64,000 nucleotides of DNA from Kluyvera ascorbata_C (GCF_044197065.1 NZ_JBIQOI010000002.1:1084895-1148894); one strand, 5' to 3'; shown: positions 1-9,586, counted from the first letter of the stretch. Notes: generated by a model from the sequence alone, not told the origin. A program made the numbers and translations.

Positions 1-1127
1 TTCGCCCGATCGCTCACCAACTCCAGCGCCTGGAACACGCCGCGCCCGCGTACTTCACCTACCAGCGGTGACGATGCGGCCAGCGCCTCCAGCCCCTGAC
101 GCAGCACGCCGTTGCCGATACGCGCCGCGTTTTCCACGATCCCTTCGTCCTTCATCGCATCAAGGGTGGCAATAATCGCCGCCATCGCCAGCGGATGCCC
201 GGAATAGGTCAGCCCACCGGCAAAGAAGTGATCGTCAAAATAGTGGGCAATCTTATCGCTGATGATCACCCCGCCTGCCGGAACGTAACCGGCATTCACC
301 CCTTTGGCGAAGGTGATCAGATCCGGCACGATCCCATCCTGCTCGAAGGCAAACCAGCTGCCGGTGCGGCCAAACCCGGCCATCACTTCATCGAGGATCA
401 GGATAATCCCGAATTCATCCGCCAGCGCCCGCACGCCCTTCATATAGCCTTCCGGCGGCACCAGAATCCCCGCCGTGCCGGGAATCGACTCCAGCAGAAT
501 GGCGGCAATGGAAGACGGGCCTTCGCACTCGATCATCCGCCGCAGGTGCGCCAGCGCGCGGCTGCACTCTTCCTGTTCCGAGGTGGCGTTAAACTCTGTG
601 CGGTAGAGGTACGGGTTAAAGAAGTGCACGTGCCCCCGCGAATATTCGTTCGGCACGCGACGCCAGTCGCCGGTGGCGGCAATGGCGCTGCCGGTGTTGC
701 CGTGATAGGAGCGGTAGGCCGACAGCACTTTATCGCGCCCGGTGTAAAGCCGCGCCATGCGAATGGCGTTCTCGTTGGCATCGGCCCCGGCGTTGGTGAA
801 GAACACCTTACTAAAACCTTCCGGTGCCAGCCCAATAATGCGTTTTGCCGCTTCGCCGCGCGCCAGGTTGGCGGTGGCTGGGGCAATCGTCACCAGCGAC
901 TCGAGCTGATCTTTCATCGCCGCCAGCACGCGCGGGTGCTGGTAGCCCAGGTTAACGTTCACCAGTTGGCTGCTGAAATCCAGATAGGTTTTCCCGTCGT
1001 AATCCCATAGCTCGCACCCTTTTGCGCCGGCAATCACCAGCGGGGTCAGATTGCCCTGCATCGACCAGGAATGAAAAACATACTCTCTATCCAGTTGGCG
1101 AACCGCTTTGTTGTTCAACTCTGTCAT
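1..1127 (-). CDS. Class III PLP aminotransferase (3' end beyond window)
   Basis: Pyridoxal-phosphate enzyme that would move an amino group from an omega- or alpha-amino acid to a keto acid such as pyruvate, in the cytoplasm. About 375 residues are visible, starting MTELNNKAVR at an ATG at 1127-1125 with an AGGA ribosome site; the C-terminal 60-80 residues run off the left edge. Fold-type I class III marks: GADANENAIRMARLYTG near 114-130, YHGNTGSA near 141-148, LDEVMAGFGRTG near 245-256 with Asp246, and the Schiff-base lysine Lys275 in TFAKGVNAG. It resembles taurine-pyruvate and beta-alanine-pyruvate aminotransferases, but the substrate cannot be read from the sequence. It is divergent from a YdfG-like dehydrogenase, and its promoter shares an 11-base motif with a distant MocR/ABC transporter promoter. 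Confidence 0.88.
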   Translation of the reverse strand, partial: MTELNNKAVRQLDREYVFHSWSMQGNLTPLVIAGAKGCELWDYDGKTYLDFSSQLVNVNLGYQHPRVLAAMKDQLESLVTIAPATANLARGEAAKRIIGLAPEGFSKVFFTNAGADANENAIRMARLYTGRDKVLSAYRSYHGNTGSAIAATGDWRRVPNEYSRGHVHFFNPYLYRTEFNATSEQEECSRALAHLRRMIECEGPSSIAAILLESIPGTAGILVPPEGYMKGVRALADEFGIILILDEVMAGFGRTGSWFAFEQDGIVPDLITFAKGVNAGYVPAGGVIISDKIAHYFDDHFFAGGLTYSGHPLAMAAIIATLDAMKDEGIVENAARIGNGVLRQGLEALAASSPLVGEVRGRGVFQALELVSDRA

Positions 1128-1187
1128 TCGTTGTTCCTCGCATACCGTTGGCTGTGATTCATCATGTCGTCGGCACAAAAAAAAGTG

Positions 1188-1251
1188 ATAGAGCCAGTGT
1201 AGCCTCGGCGCTGTGACAACGGTGTCACATCGTCATGCGCCGACTGGCTCT
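1188..1251. promoter_or_regulatory. Candidate regulator sites in a divergent promoter
   Basis: AGAGCCAGT (1190-1198) and its reverse complement ACTGGCTCT (1243-1251) form a spaced inverted repeat. Between them is a second palindrome, GTGACA-N4-TGTCAC (1213-1228). Both lie in the 181-base gap between the divergent aminotransferase and SDR genes. The 11-mer ATAGAGCCAGT (1188-1198) recurs exactly at 13726-13736, upstream of the MocR regulator. That these are binding sites is inferred. Confidence 0.5.
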
Positions 1252-1308
1252 CGGCAGGCCGCGCCGCGGTTTTTATAGTGGCCGGAACAACCTGCACAGG
1301 AGAGCACA

Positions 1309-2073
1309 ATGCAAAAGCGTAACGTGGTGTTTATTACCGGAGCGACCTCCGGCTTTGGGGAAGCGGCGGCGCATGTATTTGCGCGCGCGGGCTGGGCGTT
1401 AGTACTGAGCGGGCGTCGACTGGCGCGGCTACAAGCGTTACAGGCCGAGCTGGCATCGCGGGTGCCGGTGCATGTGATTGAGCTGGACGTGCGCGACAGC
1501 GCGGCGGTAAGTACTGCCGTCGCCGCGCTGCCGCTGGATTTTGCCGATATCACCGCGCTTATCAACAACGCCGGGCTGGCGCTGGCACCGCAGCCAGCGC
1601 AGAAGGTCGATCTTACCGATTGGCATACCATGATTGATACCAACGTCACCGGACTGGTAAACGTGACGCACGCCCTGCTGCCAACGCTGATTCGCCACGG
1701 CGCAGGGGCGAGCATTATTAACATTGGCTCGATTGCCGGGCAGTGGCCTTATCCAGGCAGCCACGTATATGGCGCCAGCAAGGCGTTTGTGAAGCAGTTC
1801 AGCTATAACCTGCGCTGTGACCTGTTAGGCACCGGCGTGCGCGTCACCGACCTCGCGCCAGGCATTGCCGAGACCGAGTTTACGCTGGTGCGCACCAAGG
1901 GCGACCAGGCGGCATCCGACGCGCTATATCGCGGCACCACGCCGCTGTCGGCGCTGGATATCGCCGAGCAGATGTTCTATATCGCGACCCTGCCGGATCA
2001 TATGAATATTAACCGCGTGGAGGTGATGCCGGTGCGTCAGGCGTGGCAGCCGTTTGCGATTGATAGGGATTAG
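1309..2073 (+). CDS. SDR oxidoreductase, YdfG-like 3-hydroxy acid dehydrogenase
   Basis: NAD(P)-dependent short-chain dehydrogenase of 254 residues, cytoplasmic. The cofactor motif GATSGFG is at 11-17, NNAG at 86-89, the catalytic Ser at 141 and the Tyr154-x3-Lys158 pair in VYGASKAF. The end of the chain (NINRVEVMPV) is very like E. coli YdfG, which oxidises serine, allo-threonine and 3-hydroxy acids to semialdehydes, so a semialdehyde or hydroxy acid substrate is likely. The start is set by AGGAGA seven bases upstream. It is divergent from the aminotransferase, fitting a shared pathway in which one enzyme removes the amino group and the other handles the resulting semialdehyde; this pairing is inference. 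It could be a second YdfG-type enzyme with a separate role. Confidence 0.85.
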   Translation: MQKRNVVFITGATSGFGEAAAHVFARAGWALVLSGRRLARLQALQAELASRVPVHVIELDVRDSAAVSTAVAALPLDFADITALINNAGLALAPQPAQKVDLTDWHTMIDTNVTGLVNVTHALLPTLIRHGAGASIINIGSIAGQWPYPGSHVYGASKAFVKQFSYNLRCDLLGTGVRVTDLAPGIAETEFTLVRTKGDQAASDALYRGTTPLSALDIAEQMFYIATLPDHMNINRVEVMPVRQAWQPFAIDRD

Positions 2074-2432
2074 CCTGCGTAATGCGCGTCTGATGCGTGT
2101 GGTTCGGAGGTATTTGTACGAGCGCGGCGTGTTCATTCGAGCTCGCCGTCATCACAGCAGCGTTTATGATGAATAGCCACTGCGGGTGGCTGCTGACGCA
2201 TCCCACATCGAAGATGGGAAGCAGAAAAATTACCGAACCGATATTGTTAAATTATATTTATGATACCCAACCAATCAGCCACGTAAATTAATACATTGAA
2301 AAATATTAATTAATTTTACTCCCCCTTTCAATAAAAGTGATTTCCATCGAAATATACCGACAAAAAAACCACTCTAATGTTTCACATTACTTATCTTTGC
2401 AGAATGGTCACGCGTAACAGAAGAGAGGATTT
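2074..2432. other. Intergenic region upstream of vgrG, AT-rich
   Basis: A 359-base gap. The first 140 bases have the base composition of the host genes; from about 2220 the DNA becomes strongly AT-rich up to the AGAGGA ribosome site of vgrG. This change marks the left border of the T6SS island and probably holds the vgrG promoter. I see no convincing gene; a 64-codon open frame at 2097-2291 has no ribosome site. Confidence 0.6.
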
Positions 2433-4508
2433 ATGTCACAGCAGGGACTGCGTTTCACACTTGAAGTGGACGGAATCGAGAAGTCGGCAACCGCCGTTGT
2501 CCGCTTTACTCTCTTTCAGAATCTCTCCACCCCCTTTCTGCTCCGTGTCGATATTGCCAGCGACCGGTCTGGCCTTACCGCTCCCGATTTCCTTGAGAAA
2601 AATGCCACGCTGACCATCTGGCAGGGCGCCGTTGCGCAGCGCTACCTCCGCGGCATCATCACCGGGATGGAAACCGGGGAAAACAACGGCTGGCAGATGA
2701 ATTATCACCTGACCCTTTCTTCCCCGCTCTGGCGTTGTGGCCTGCGCCAGAACTTCCGCATCTTTCAGCAGCAGGATATTCAGGCCATTTCCGCCACCCT
2801 GCTCACTGAAAACGGCGTCACCGGCTGGGTGCCTTCCTTTTATGAGCCCCATCCGGCCAGAGAGTTCTGCGTGCAGTACGGCGAAACTGACCTCGGGTTC
2901 CTGAGCCGTCTGTGGGCGGAAGAAGGCATCTTCTTCTTTGACTGGTTTCACCCGACCGGGCCTGAACAGAAGCTGGTGCTCTGCGATGACGTCGCCGGGG
3001 TCTCCACCCTCGGTGAAATGCCCTTTAACCCGAATAGCCGTGAAACCACCACTGAATGCATCAGCGCGTTCAACTACAGCGCGCAGATTCGCCCTTCCTC
3101 GGTGGAAAATCAGGACTACACCTTTAAAACCCCCGGCTGGCCCGGCTACTTCAGCCACCACGCCGCAAACCTGAACGGCCAGCGCACGCAGTATGAAATC
3201 TTCGACTATCCGGGGTGCTTCAAGGATGAGCAGCACGGGCAGGCTTTTGCCCGCTACCGGGCCGAAGGCTACCGGCAGGATGCTGAAACGGCTGCCTGCG
3301 TGAGCAACTCCCCGAAGCTGTGGCCCGGAAAACGTTTCACTCTGACCGGGCACCCGTCCTCTTCGCTGAACCGGGAATGGCAGGTGACGGGCAGCGTTCT
3401 GAAAGGTGAGCAGCCACAGGCGCAGCATGGCAGCCAGGGAGAAGGCACCACGCTGAGAAACCAGCTGAACGTTATCCCCGCCGACCGGACATGGCGCGCC
3501 TTACCGCAGGCAAAACCCGCCGTAGATGGCCCGCAGAGCGCCATCGTCACCGGCCCGGCGGGTGAAGAAATCTTCTGCGATATGCACGGTCGCGTCCGGG
3601 TACGTTTTCACTGGGACCGTTACTGTCCGGGCAATGAAGACAGCTCCTGCTGGGTACGGGTGTCTCAGGCATGGGCCGGTGCCGGATTCGGCAACCTCGC
3701 TATCCCGCGCGTGGGCCAGGAAGTGATAGTCGACTTCCTTAACGGCGACCCGGACCAGCCCATCATCATGGGACGCACCTACCATCAGGACAACCGTTCA
3801 CCGGGCAGCCTGCCGGGGACAAAAACGCAGATGACCCTCCGCTCGAAAACCTACAAAGGCGGGGGATTTAACGAACTGCGGTTTGACGATGCGACGGACC
3901 AGGAGCAGGTCTACCTCCATGCGCAGAAGAACATGGATACCGAGGTGCTGAACAACCGCACCACCGACGTAAAAGTAGACCATACTGAGACCATTGGCGG
4001 CAACCAGGTCATCACCGTGAAGCTGAATCAGACACAAACAGTGGTACAGAATCAGCAAGAGACCGTAGGGCAAAACCAGAGCATTACCGTCGGGCTGAAT
4101 CAGGCTGAAACGGTGGGTGTGGCCCGCGCACTGACGGTTGGCGTGGCCTACCAGACCACGGTGGGCGGCGTGATGAACACCTCGGTGGCACTGATGCAGT
4201 CCTCGCAGGTCGGCATTCAGAAATCTCTGCTGGTTGGTAAAGGGTATGACGTCAGCGTGGGAGAGAATGTCACCTTCACCGTGGGTAAAAGCAAAACCGA
4301 GAGCACCGGGAAAGTAGCGGTGTACTCCGCCGGTGAACATCTGGAACTGCGCTGCGGTCAGGCGCGGCTGGTACTGACGCAGGATGGCAGCATCTTCCTG
4401 AATGGTACGGCAATTAACCTCCAGGGGATGCAGACGCTCAGCGGCGACGCGCTGATGATTAACTGGAACTGTGGCGCAGCAGAAGACCCGCCGAAAGCAC
4501 CACAATAA
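2433..4508 (+). CDS. vgrG: T6SS spike protein VgrG (TssI)
   Basis: Trimeric spike that caps the Hcp tube of the type VI secretion system and carries effectors out of the cell. It has 691 residues, normal for a VgrG without a fused effector. The N-terminal half is the gp27-like part (YGETDLGFLSRLWAEEGIFF near 150-170). The gp5 OB-fold follows near 380-450, with VRFHWDR, WVRVSQAWAG and NGDPDQPIIMGRTYH. The C-terminal needle is a run of short repeats such as ETVGQNQSITVGLNQAETVG. The chain ends in an unstructured PPKAPQ, with no toxin domain. AGAGGA precedes the ATG. The PAAR-Rhs gene starts about 100 bases downstream, so VgrG presumably delivers that toxin. No other T6SS structural genes lie nearby, so this is an orphan vgrG island. 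Confidence 0.95.
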   Translation: MSQQGLRFTLEVDGIEKSATAVVRFTLFQNLSTPFLLRVDIASDRSGLTAPDFLEKNATLTIWQGAVAQRYLRGIITGMETGENNGWQMNYHLTLSSPLWRCGLRQNFRIFQQQDIQAISATLLTENGVTGWVPSFYEPHPAREFCVQYGETDLGFLSRLWAEEGIFFFDWFHPTGPEQKLVLCDDVAGVSTLGEMPFNPNSRETTTECISAFNYSAQIRPSSVENQDYTFKTPGWPGYFSHHAANLNGQRTQYEIFDYPGCFKDEQHGQAFARYRAEGYRQDAETAACVSNSPKLWPGKRFTLTGHPSSSLNREWQVTGSVLKGEQPQAQHGSQGEGTTLRNQLNVIPADRTWRALPQAKPAVDGPQSAIVTGPAGEEIFCDMHGRVRVRFHWDRYCPGNEDSSCWVRVSQAWAGAGFGNLAIPRVGQEVIVDFLNGDPDQPIIMGRTYHQDNRSPGSLPGTKTQMTLRSKTYKGGGFNELRFDDATDQEQVYLHAQKNMDTEVLNNRTTDVKVDHTETIGGNQVITVKLNQTQTVVQNQQETVGQNQSITVGLNQAETVGVARALTVGVAYQTTVGGVMNTSVALMQSSQVGIQKSLLVGKGYDVSVGENVTFTVGKSKTESTGKVAVYSAGEHLELRCGQARLVLTQDGSIFLNGTAINLQGMQTLSGDALMINWNCGAAEDPPKAPQ

Positions 4509-4616
4509 ATCAGCGAGTTGCCGCCGGATATCCGGCAGCGCTGAGTCAGTGAAACCCCGACTGCCTGCAGTGAAACGCGATAAAAATTAAACCCGGAAAT
4601 TCAGAAGGATTTGACT

Positions 4617-7600
4617 ATGAGCGGAAAACCCGCCGCCCGGATGGGCGACATGACTGCAATCGGGGGACCGATTGTTCAGGGATCTCCGGGTGTGATGATT
4701 GGCGCACCGACCGGCGTGGCCTGCTCGGTCTGCCCCGGCGGCATGACCTCCGGAAACCCGGTTAACCCGTTACTGGGTGCCAAGGTACAGCCCGGTGAAA
4801 CTGATTTTTCCCTGCCCGGCCCTCTGCCATTTTTACTTTCAAGAACTTACAACAGTTACCGGACGAAAACACCCGCGCCGGTGGGTATTTTTGGCCCTGG
4901 CTGGAAGGCCCCCTTCGATATCCGCTTACAGATATGTGATGACGAACTGATACTTAACGACAACAGTGGCAGAAGCATTCACTTCAACCCGCTGTTTCCC
5001 GGTGAATCCGCCTTCAGCCACAGCGAATCGCTCTGGCTGGTGCGGGGTGGCGTGCCAGCGCTGCATGACAGTAACCCGCTGCACACACTCTGGCAGGCAC
5101 TGCCGGAAAACATCCGCACTAGCCCACACGTGTATCTGGCAACCAACAGTGTTCAGGGGCCTTGGTGGATTCTGGGCTGGTCTGAGCGCGCTCCCGCCCC
5201 AGAAGAAGTTCTGCCCGCGCCACTACCGCCATACCGGGTACTGACCGGGCTTGTCGACAGTTTTGGGCGCATACAGAATTTCCACCGGGCCGCTACCGGC
5301 AAATTCAGCGGGGAAATCAATGCCGTAAAGGATGGCGCTGGACGCTGCTTCAAGCTGGTACTGACCACACAGGCACAGCGGGCGGACCTGTACCGAAAAC
5401 AGTCAGTCACCAGCGACACTGCCCCTCTTCCCTTCGCGAATGCACTACCCTCCACAGCTTACGGCATGGACAATGGCTTTCGTCTGGCAGAAGTGTGGCT
5501 AACGCACGATCCGGCATTCCCGGACAACCTGCCCGCCGCCCCGCTGGCGCGTTATGACTACTCCCCGCGTGGAGAACTGATAACGGTATATGACCGCAGC
5601 GGCACGGCAGTACGCCAGTTTACGTATGACCCGTCGCATCCTGGGCGAATGGTGGCCCACCACTATGCGGGCAGGCAGGAGATACAGTACTGCTATGATG
5701 CATCCGGGCGGGTGACGGAACAGAGGAATCCGCAGGGCTTAAGCTATACCTACGCGTATGAACAGAACCGCGTCATCCTTACCGACAGCCTGAACCGCCG
5801 CGAGGTGCTGCACACAGAAGGCGAAGGCGGACTGAAGCGGGTGGTGAAAAAGGAACTGGCGGACGGTGGCTGTATTCACAGTGAATTTGATATTGTTGGC
5901 CGTCTGGTAGCGCAGACCGATGCGGCAGGTCGTATGACAGAGTATCGCCTGAGTCCTGGCTCCGGTCAGTTGAAAGAAATCATCATGCCGGACGGCAGGC
6001 AAACGGAATTTTACTACAACAGCCAGCGCCAGTTGACGGATACCGTGTACCCGGACGGCCTCCAGAGCCAGCAGGAATATGACGCTCAGGGTCGGCTGCT
6101 GGCAGAAACTTCCCGCCATGGCGATATCACACGATATTTCTATGATACCTCGGACAGCGAACTCCCCTGTGCGATGGAAGACGCCACCGGCAGCCGGAAA
6201 CAGATGTCATGGAGCCGTTACGGGCAGTTGCTCACCTTCACCGACTGTTCAGGCTACGAAACCCGCTACGAATATGACCGCTTCGGACAGACAACGGCGG
6301 TTCACCACGAAGAAGGGCTGAGCGTTTACCTGACTTACGATACTCGGAGCAGACTGACCAGCCGGAAGGACACTCAGGGCCGGGAAACGCGCTATGAATA
6401 CAGTGAGGCCAGCGACCTGACGACTGTCATTTCTCCTGACGGCAGCCGCAGCGAAACGCAGTATGATTCGTCCGGCAGACCGGTCAGCACAACCGAAGGC
6501 GGCCTGACGCGGAAAATGGCCTACGACGCCGCCGGTCGCGTGACGCAACTGACGAATGAGAACGGCAGTCATACCACGTTCGCTTACGACGTGATGGACC
6601 GGCTGACGGAAGAGCACGGCTTTGACGGCAGAACGCAACTTTATGGCTACGCGACCACCGGACAACTTATCCGCAGTGAAGATGAAGGACTGGTCACCCT
6701 CTGGCATTACGATACATCCGACCGCCTGACGCACCGTACTGTGAACCAGGAAGAGGCCGAACGCTGGCACTACAACGAACACGGCTGGCTGACGGCAATC
6801 AGCCATCTCAGCGACGGCCACCGCGTCGCTGTTCACTACGGCTATGATGATAAAGGCCGGATGAGCCGCGAGCGACAGACCGTTCACACCCCGCAGACGA
6901 ACGAACTGCTGTGGGAGCACCTCACGCAGCACGATTATCAGAACGGACTGGCGAATAAAACCACCCCCGACCACCTCCCCCCGGTGGAGTGGCTGACTTA
7001 CGGCAGCGGTTATCTGGCGGGGATGAAACTCGGTGACACGCCGCTAATCGACCTCAGCCGCGACCGCCTGCACCGGGAGAAGCAGCGAGGTTTCGGAGCT
7101 TACGATCAGGCCAGCGCCTACAACGCAGGTGGACTACTCCAGAGCCACAGGCTGAATATGGCGGAGCTGAACCGGGAATACGCTTATAACGATGGCGGGC
7201 AGCTTGTCCGTATCAGCGGACCACTGCAACAGCGACACTACCATTATGACAACGCAGGACGGCTGAACCAGGTACAGCTGGCACCCGAAAACAGCACAAC
7301 AGACTACCTCACCGACCCGGAGGGCAACCGGATTGCCGACCGGCAGCAGTATCCGGTGCTGCCTGCCCGCTTCCCGGATAACCGCATCAGCGAGGATGCA
7401 CACGGGTTTTACCATTACGACGACTATGGCAGGCTGACGGAAAAGGACGAGCGCCGTATCCGCGACGGCGGTAGCCACAGTCACCATTATCACTACGATA
7501 ACCAGCACCGACTGGTGTACTACGTCCGCGCGCAGCAGGGCCAGTCGCTGCTGGAAGGCCGTTACCTGTACGACCCGCTGGGCCGCCGCGTCGGCAAACG

Positions 7601-8726
7601 GATATGGAAAAGCCAGACTGAACGGGAAAGCCTCAGCGGGAAGGAATATCTCTGGCTGAACCCCACTCCGGAGGTGACGTGGTACGGCTGGGATGGCGAC
7701 AGGCTGACCACCACACAGATGGAAAACCGTCGCGTCCAGACGGTTTACACACCGGGCAGTTTCACGCCGTTAATCCGTATTGAAACGGAAATAGCGGAGC
7801 TGGCAAAAGCAGCACATCGCACACTGGCAGAGAAGCTCCAGCAGGACGCGGGAATAACGTTCGTGCCGGAACTGGTGACGATGCTGGACGAACTGGAAGC
7901 CGAATTGCGGCAAGGCGACATCAGCGCCGCAAATCAGCAATGGCTGGCGCAGTGCGGATTAACGCCGGAGCAGATGAAAAACCAGATGGAACCGGAACAC
8001 ACGCTACGGCGCACAATCCATCGGTACCACTGCGACCACCGGGGACTGCCACTGGCGCTGATAAACCCGGACGGTAACATCGCATGGCGTGCGGAATATG
8101 ACGAATGGGGCAACGTGCTGCGGGAGGATAGCCCGGAAAATCTGGCGCAGTTAATTCGCCTGCCGGGGCAGCAGTATGATGCGGAGACGGGGCTGTATTA
8201 TAACCGGCACCGGTATTATGACGCGTTGCAGGGACGGTATCTCACGCAGGATCCGATAGGGCTGATGGGGGGATTAAACCCTTACACGTATCCACTGAAT
8301 CCGGTCACAGAAGTGGATCCGCTGGGGTTGTGGGGTATGGCTATTCCGGCCATAGTGGAAGGAATTAACTGGTTATTTTGGGGAAGTGCGGCAGCAGGCG
8401 GTGCAGTGCTGGCAACATCTGGGGATTCGGAACAATCTAAAACAAAAACAGAACATTTAGCTAAATGTGAGGAAAAAAAGCCCTGCCCACCTTGTAAAAC
8501 GATTAGTGGGAACATAGTACCACGGGGAACTATTGGATATCGTCATGATCTGGTACCGCCAGGAAAGCCTCACCATCCATATACAGGCGACCATTATAAT
8601 CTGTACAAAGCAAATCAGAATCCTAATAATTGTCAATGTTTTTGGAAAGAAAGTGGTGCTGCTGATGCTGCTAACGGTCTTCCACCTCCAACAGGTTCTA
8701 TACCTATAGAACCATTTGCCCCTTAA
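4617..8726 (+). CDS. PAAR-Rhs polymorphic toxin, T6SS effector
   Basis: Secreted antibacterial toxin of 1369 residues. The N-terminal PAAR-like segment (MSGKPAARMGD, then GAPTGVACSVCPGGMTSG) sharpens the VgrG tip. It is followed by the DUF6531 region (LSRTYNSYRTKTPAPVG) and a long shell of YD repeats (YDxxGR) as in E. coli RhsA-D. The core ends with LPGQQYDAETGLYYNRHRYYD and the DPLGL boundary at about 1234-1238. The 129-residue tip after it (from base 8337) is variable: a small hydrophobic Gly/Ala stretch, then CPPC, H-x6-NQNP and C-x-C, probably a metal-binding fold. I do not recognise its enzymatic activity. The ATG at 4617 is preferred to the TTG at 4611, because AGAAGGA lies eight bases before it. 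No EagR chaperone gene is present. The following small gene is the likely antidote. Confidence 0.93.
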   Translation: MSGKPAARMGDMTAIGGPIVQGSPGVMIGAPTGVACSVCPGGMTSGNPVNPLLGAKVQPGETDFSLPGPLPFLLSRTYNSYRTKTPAPVGIFGPGWKAPFDIRLQICDDELILNDNSGRSIHFNPLFPGESAFSHSESLWLVRGGVPALHDSNPLHTLWQALPENIRTSPHVYLATNSVQGPWWILGWSERAPAPEEVLPAPLPPYRVLTGLVDSFGRIQNFHRAATGKFSGEINAVKDGAGRCFKLVLTTQAQRADLYRKQSVTSDTAPLPFANALPSTAYGMDNGFRLAEVWLTHDPAFPDNLPAAPLARYDYSPRGELITVYDRSGTAVRQFTYDPSHPGRMVAHHYAGRQEIQYCYDASGRVTEQRNPQGLSYTYAYEQNRVILTDSLNRREVLHTEGEGGLKRVVKKELADGGCIHSEFDIVGRLVAQTDAAGRMTEYRLSPGSGQLKEIIMPDGRQTEFYYNSQRQLTDTVYPDGLQSQQEYDAQGRLLAETSRHGDITRYFYDTSDSELPCAMEDATGSRKQMSWSRYGQLLTFTDCSGYETRYEYDRFGQTTAVHHEEGLSVYLTYDTRSRLTSRKDTQGRETRYEYSEASDLTTVISPDGSRSETQYDSSGRPVSTTEGGLTRKMAYDAAGRVTQLTNENGSHTTFAYDVMDRLTEEHGFDGRTQLYGYATTGQLIRSEDEGLVTLWHYDTSDRLTHRTVNQEEAERWHYNEHGWLTAISHLSDGHRVAVHYGYDDKGRMSRERQTVHTPQTNELLWEHLTQHDYQNGLANKTTPDHLPPVEWLTYGSGYLAGMKLGDTPLIDLSRDRLHREKQRGFGAYDQASAYNAGGLLQSHRLNMAELNREYAYNDGGQLVRISGPLQQRHYHYDNAGRLNQVQLAPENSTTDYLTDPEGNRIADRQQYPVLPARFPDNRISEDAHGFYHYDDYGRLTEKDERRIRDGGSHSHHYHYDNQHRLVYYVRAQQGQSLLEGRYLYDPLGRRVGKRIWKSQTERESLSGKEYLWLNPTPEVTWYGWDGDRLTTTQMENRRVQTVYTPGSFTPLIRIETEIAELAKAAHRTLAEKLQQDAGITFVPELVTMLDELEAELRQGDISAANQQWLAQCGLTPEQMKNQMEPEHTLRRTIHRYHCDHRGLPLALINPDGNIAWRAEYDEWGNVLREDSPENLAQLIRLPGQQYDAETGLYYNRHRYYDALQGRYLTQDPIGLMGGLNPYTYPLNPVTEVDPLGLWGMAIPAIVEGINWLFWGSAAAGGAVLATSGDSEQSKTKTEHLAKCEEKKPCPPCKTISGNIVPRGTIGYRHDLVPPGKPHHPYTGDHYNLYKANQNPNNCQCFWKESGAADAANGLPPPTGSIPIEPFAP

Positions 8727-8737
8727 AAGGATCGAAT

Positions 8738-8986
8738 ATGAAGTATCCAGATGGTAGAAATGTTTTCCTAGGAGATATCGTTACTCTTGGGGGAGGAATG
8801 ACCGGAGTTGTTGTTTGTAATTTTGAAAACGAAGAGTTCGCTAAAGGTTTCGATAAAGATGAATGGGGCGATTTTAAAACGGGGATAATGGTGAAATCGC
8901 CACAAGCTGGGCTTGTATATTATGCAGAGGATTGTATTGATTTAACTCTGGTCAAGAGAGTTTCAGTACACTCAGGCGGAACCTGA
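8738..8986 (+). CDS. Probable immunity protein for the Rhs tip toxin
   Basis: Small acidic cytoplasmic protein of 82 residues, beginning MKYPDGRNVFLGD, with no signal peptide or membrane segment. It starts 11 bases after the rhs stop, with an AAAGGA ribosome site, the usual place for the antidote that protects the producer from its own Rhs toxin. The pattern of short strands (GDIVTLGGGMTGVVVCNF, then GIMVKSPQAGLVYY) suggests a small beta-rich domain. The function is assigned from position, not from a recognised family. Its DNA is AT-richer than the rhs core, as is common for exchanged toxin-immunity modules. Confidence 0.7.
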   Translation: MKYPDGRNVFLGDIVTLGGGMTGVVVCNFENEEFAKGFDKDEWGDFKTGIMVKSPQAGLVYYAEDCIDLTLVKRVSVHSGGT

Positions 8987-8987
8987 C

Positions 8988-9566
8988 TCGTGGGCAAGTA
9001 AGGTGCGGCAAGACAATCTACAGCGGTTGTGCCAGTTCATAAGAATGCCGGGACAGCAGTATGATGCGGAGACGGGGCTGTATTATAACCCCCACCGGTA
9101 TTATGACCCGTGACTGGGGCGGTATATCACGCAAGATCCGATAGGAGTGATGGGGGGATGGAACTTATATGTTTATCCGCTCAATCCAGTCACAGATACA
9201 GATCCTCTGGGGTTATTTGCTATTCCAATACCTCCAACACCAATGCCAACTCCGGGAACGACGAATTCAGCTCTTGTTGTGCTGAATGATAATGCTGCGA
9301 AAGCATTATCAATATGGCTAAATAAAACTTTTAGTAATAGTGAGGAGGATGAGTGTCCACCATGTGCTCCTCCTGCAGGAGAAAAGTATAATATAGAAAT
9401 ATATACTGAAAAACATGAGGGTAGAGGTTTAGCCGATGGAGCTCATGGATGCATGGTTTTGACTGGCAGTCCTGTGCACTGGCATTATGACATTAATAAT
9501 CAGAACCCCAAAACATGTAAGTGTTATCCTCAGACACATGTTTTTGGTGGTTGTGGTTTACCTTAA
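8988..9566 (+). pseudogene. Displaced Rhs core end with alternative toxin tip
   Basis: This frame repeats the end of the Rhs core (RMPGQQYDAETGLYYN, HRYYDP, then GRYITQDPIG) and its boundary motif DPLGL, then runs into a different 115-residue tip. A TGA at 9111-9113 interrupts the frame directly after YYDP, so it cannot be read through from the core. A GTG at 9147 could restart a 139-residue product. The tip has CPPC, H-x6-NQNP and C-x-C at the same relative spacing as the intact Rhs tip, so it is a cousin of that toxin. It looks like an orphan Rhs tip left downstream when a newer tip was inserted. It can still serve as a donor for recombination. Confidence 0.8.
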
Positions 9567-9586
9567 TAAAAATAACGAGGATATTT

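Noticed and set aside
195..1010. 271-codon frame on the plus strand at the left edge
   Set aside because: Antisense to the class III aminotransferase, whose motifs on the minus strand are unmistakable.
2097..2291. 64-codon frame before vgrG
   Set aside because: No ribosome site, mixed composition, and it crosses the composition change at the island border.
4021..4320. Short repeated motif in vgrG as possible CRISPR or tandem DNA repeat
   Set aside because: The repeats are degenerate at the DNA level and encode the beta-structured needle of VgrG; no spacers or leader. No CRISPR array was seen anywhere in the window.
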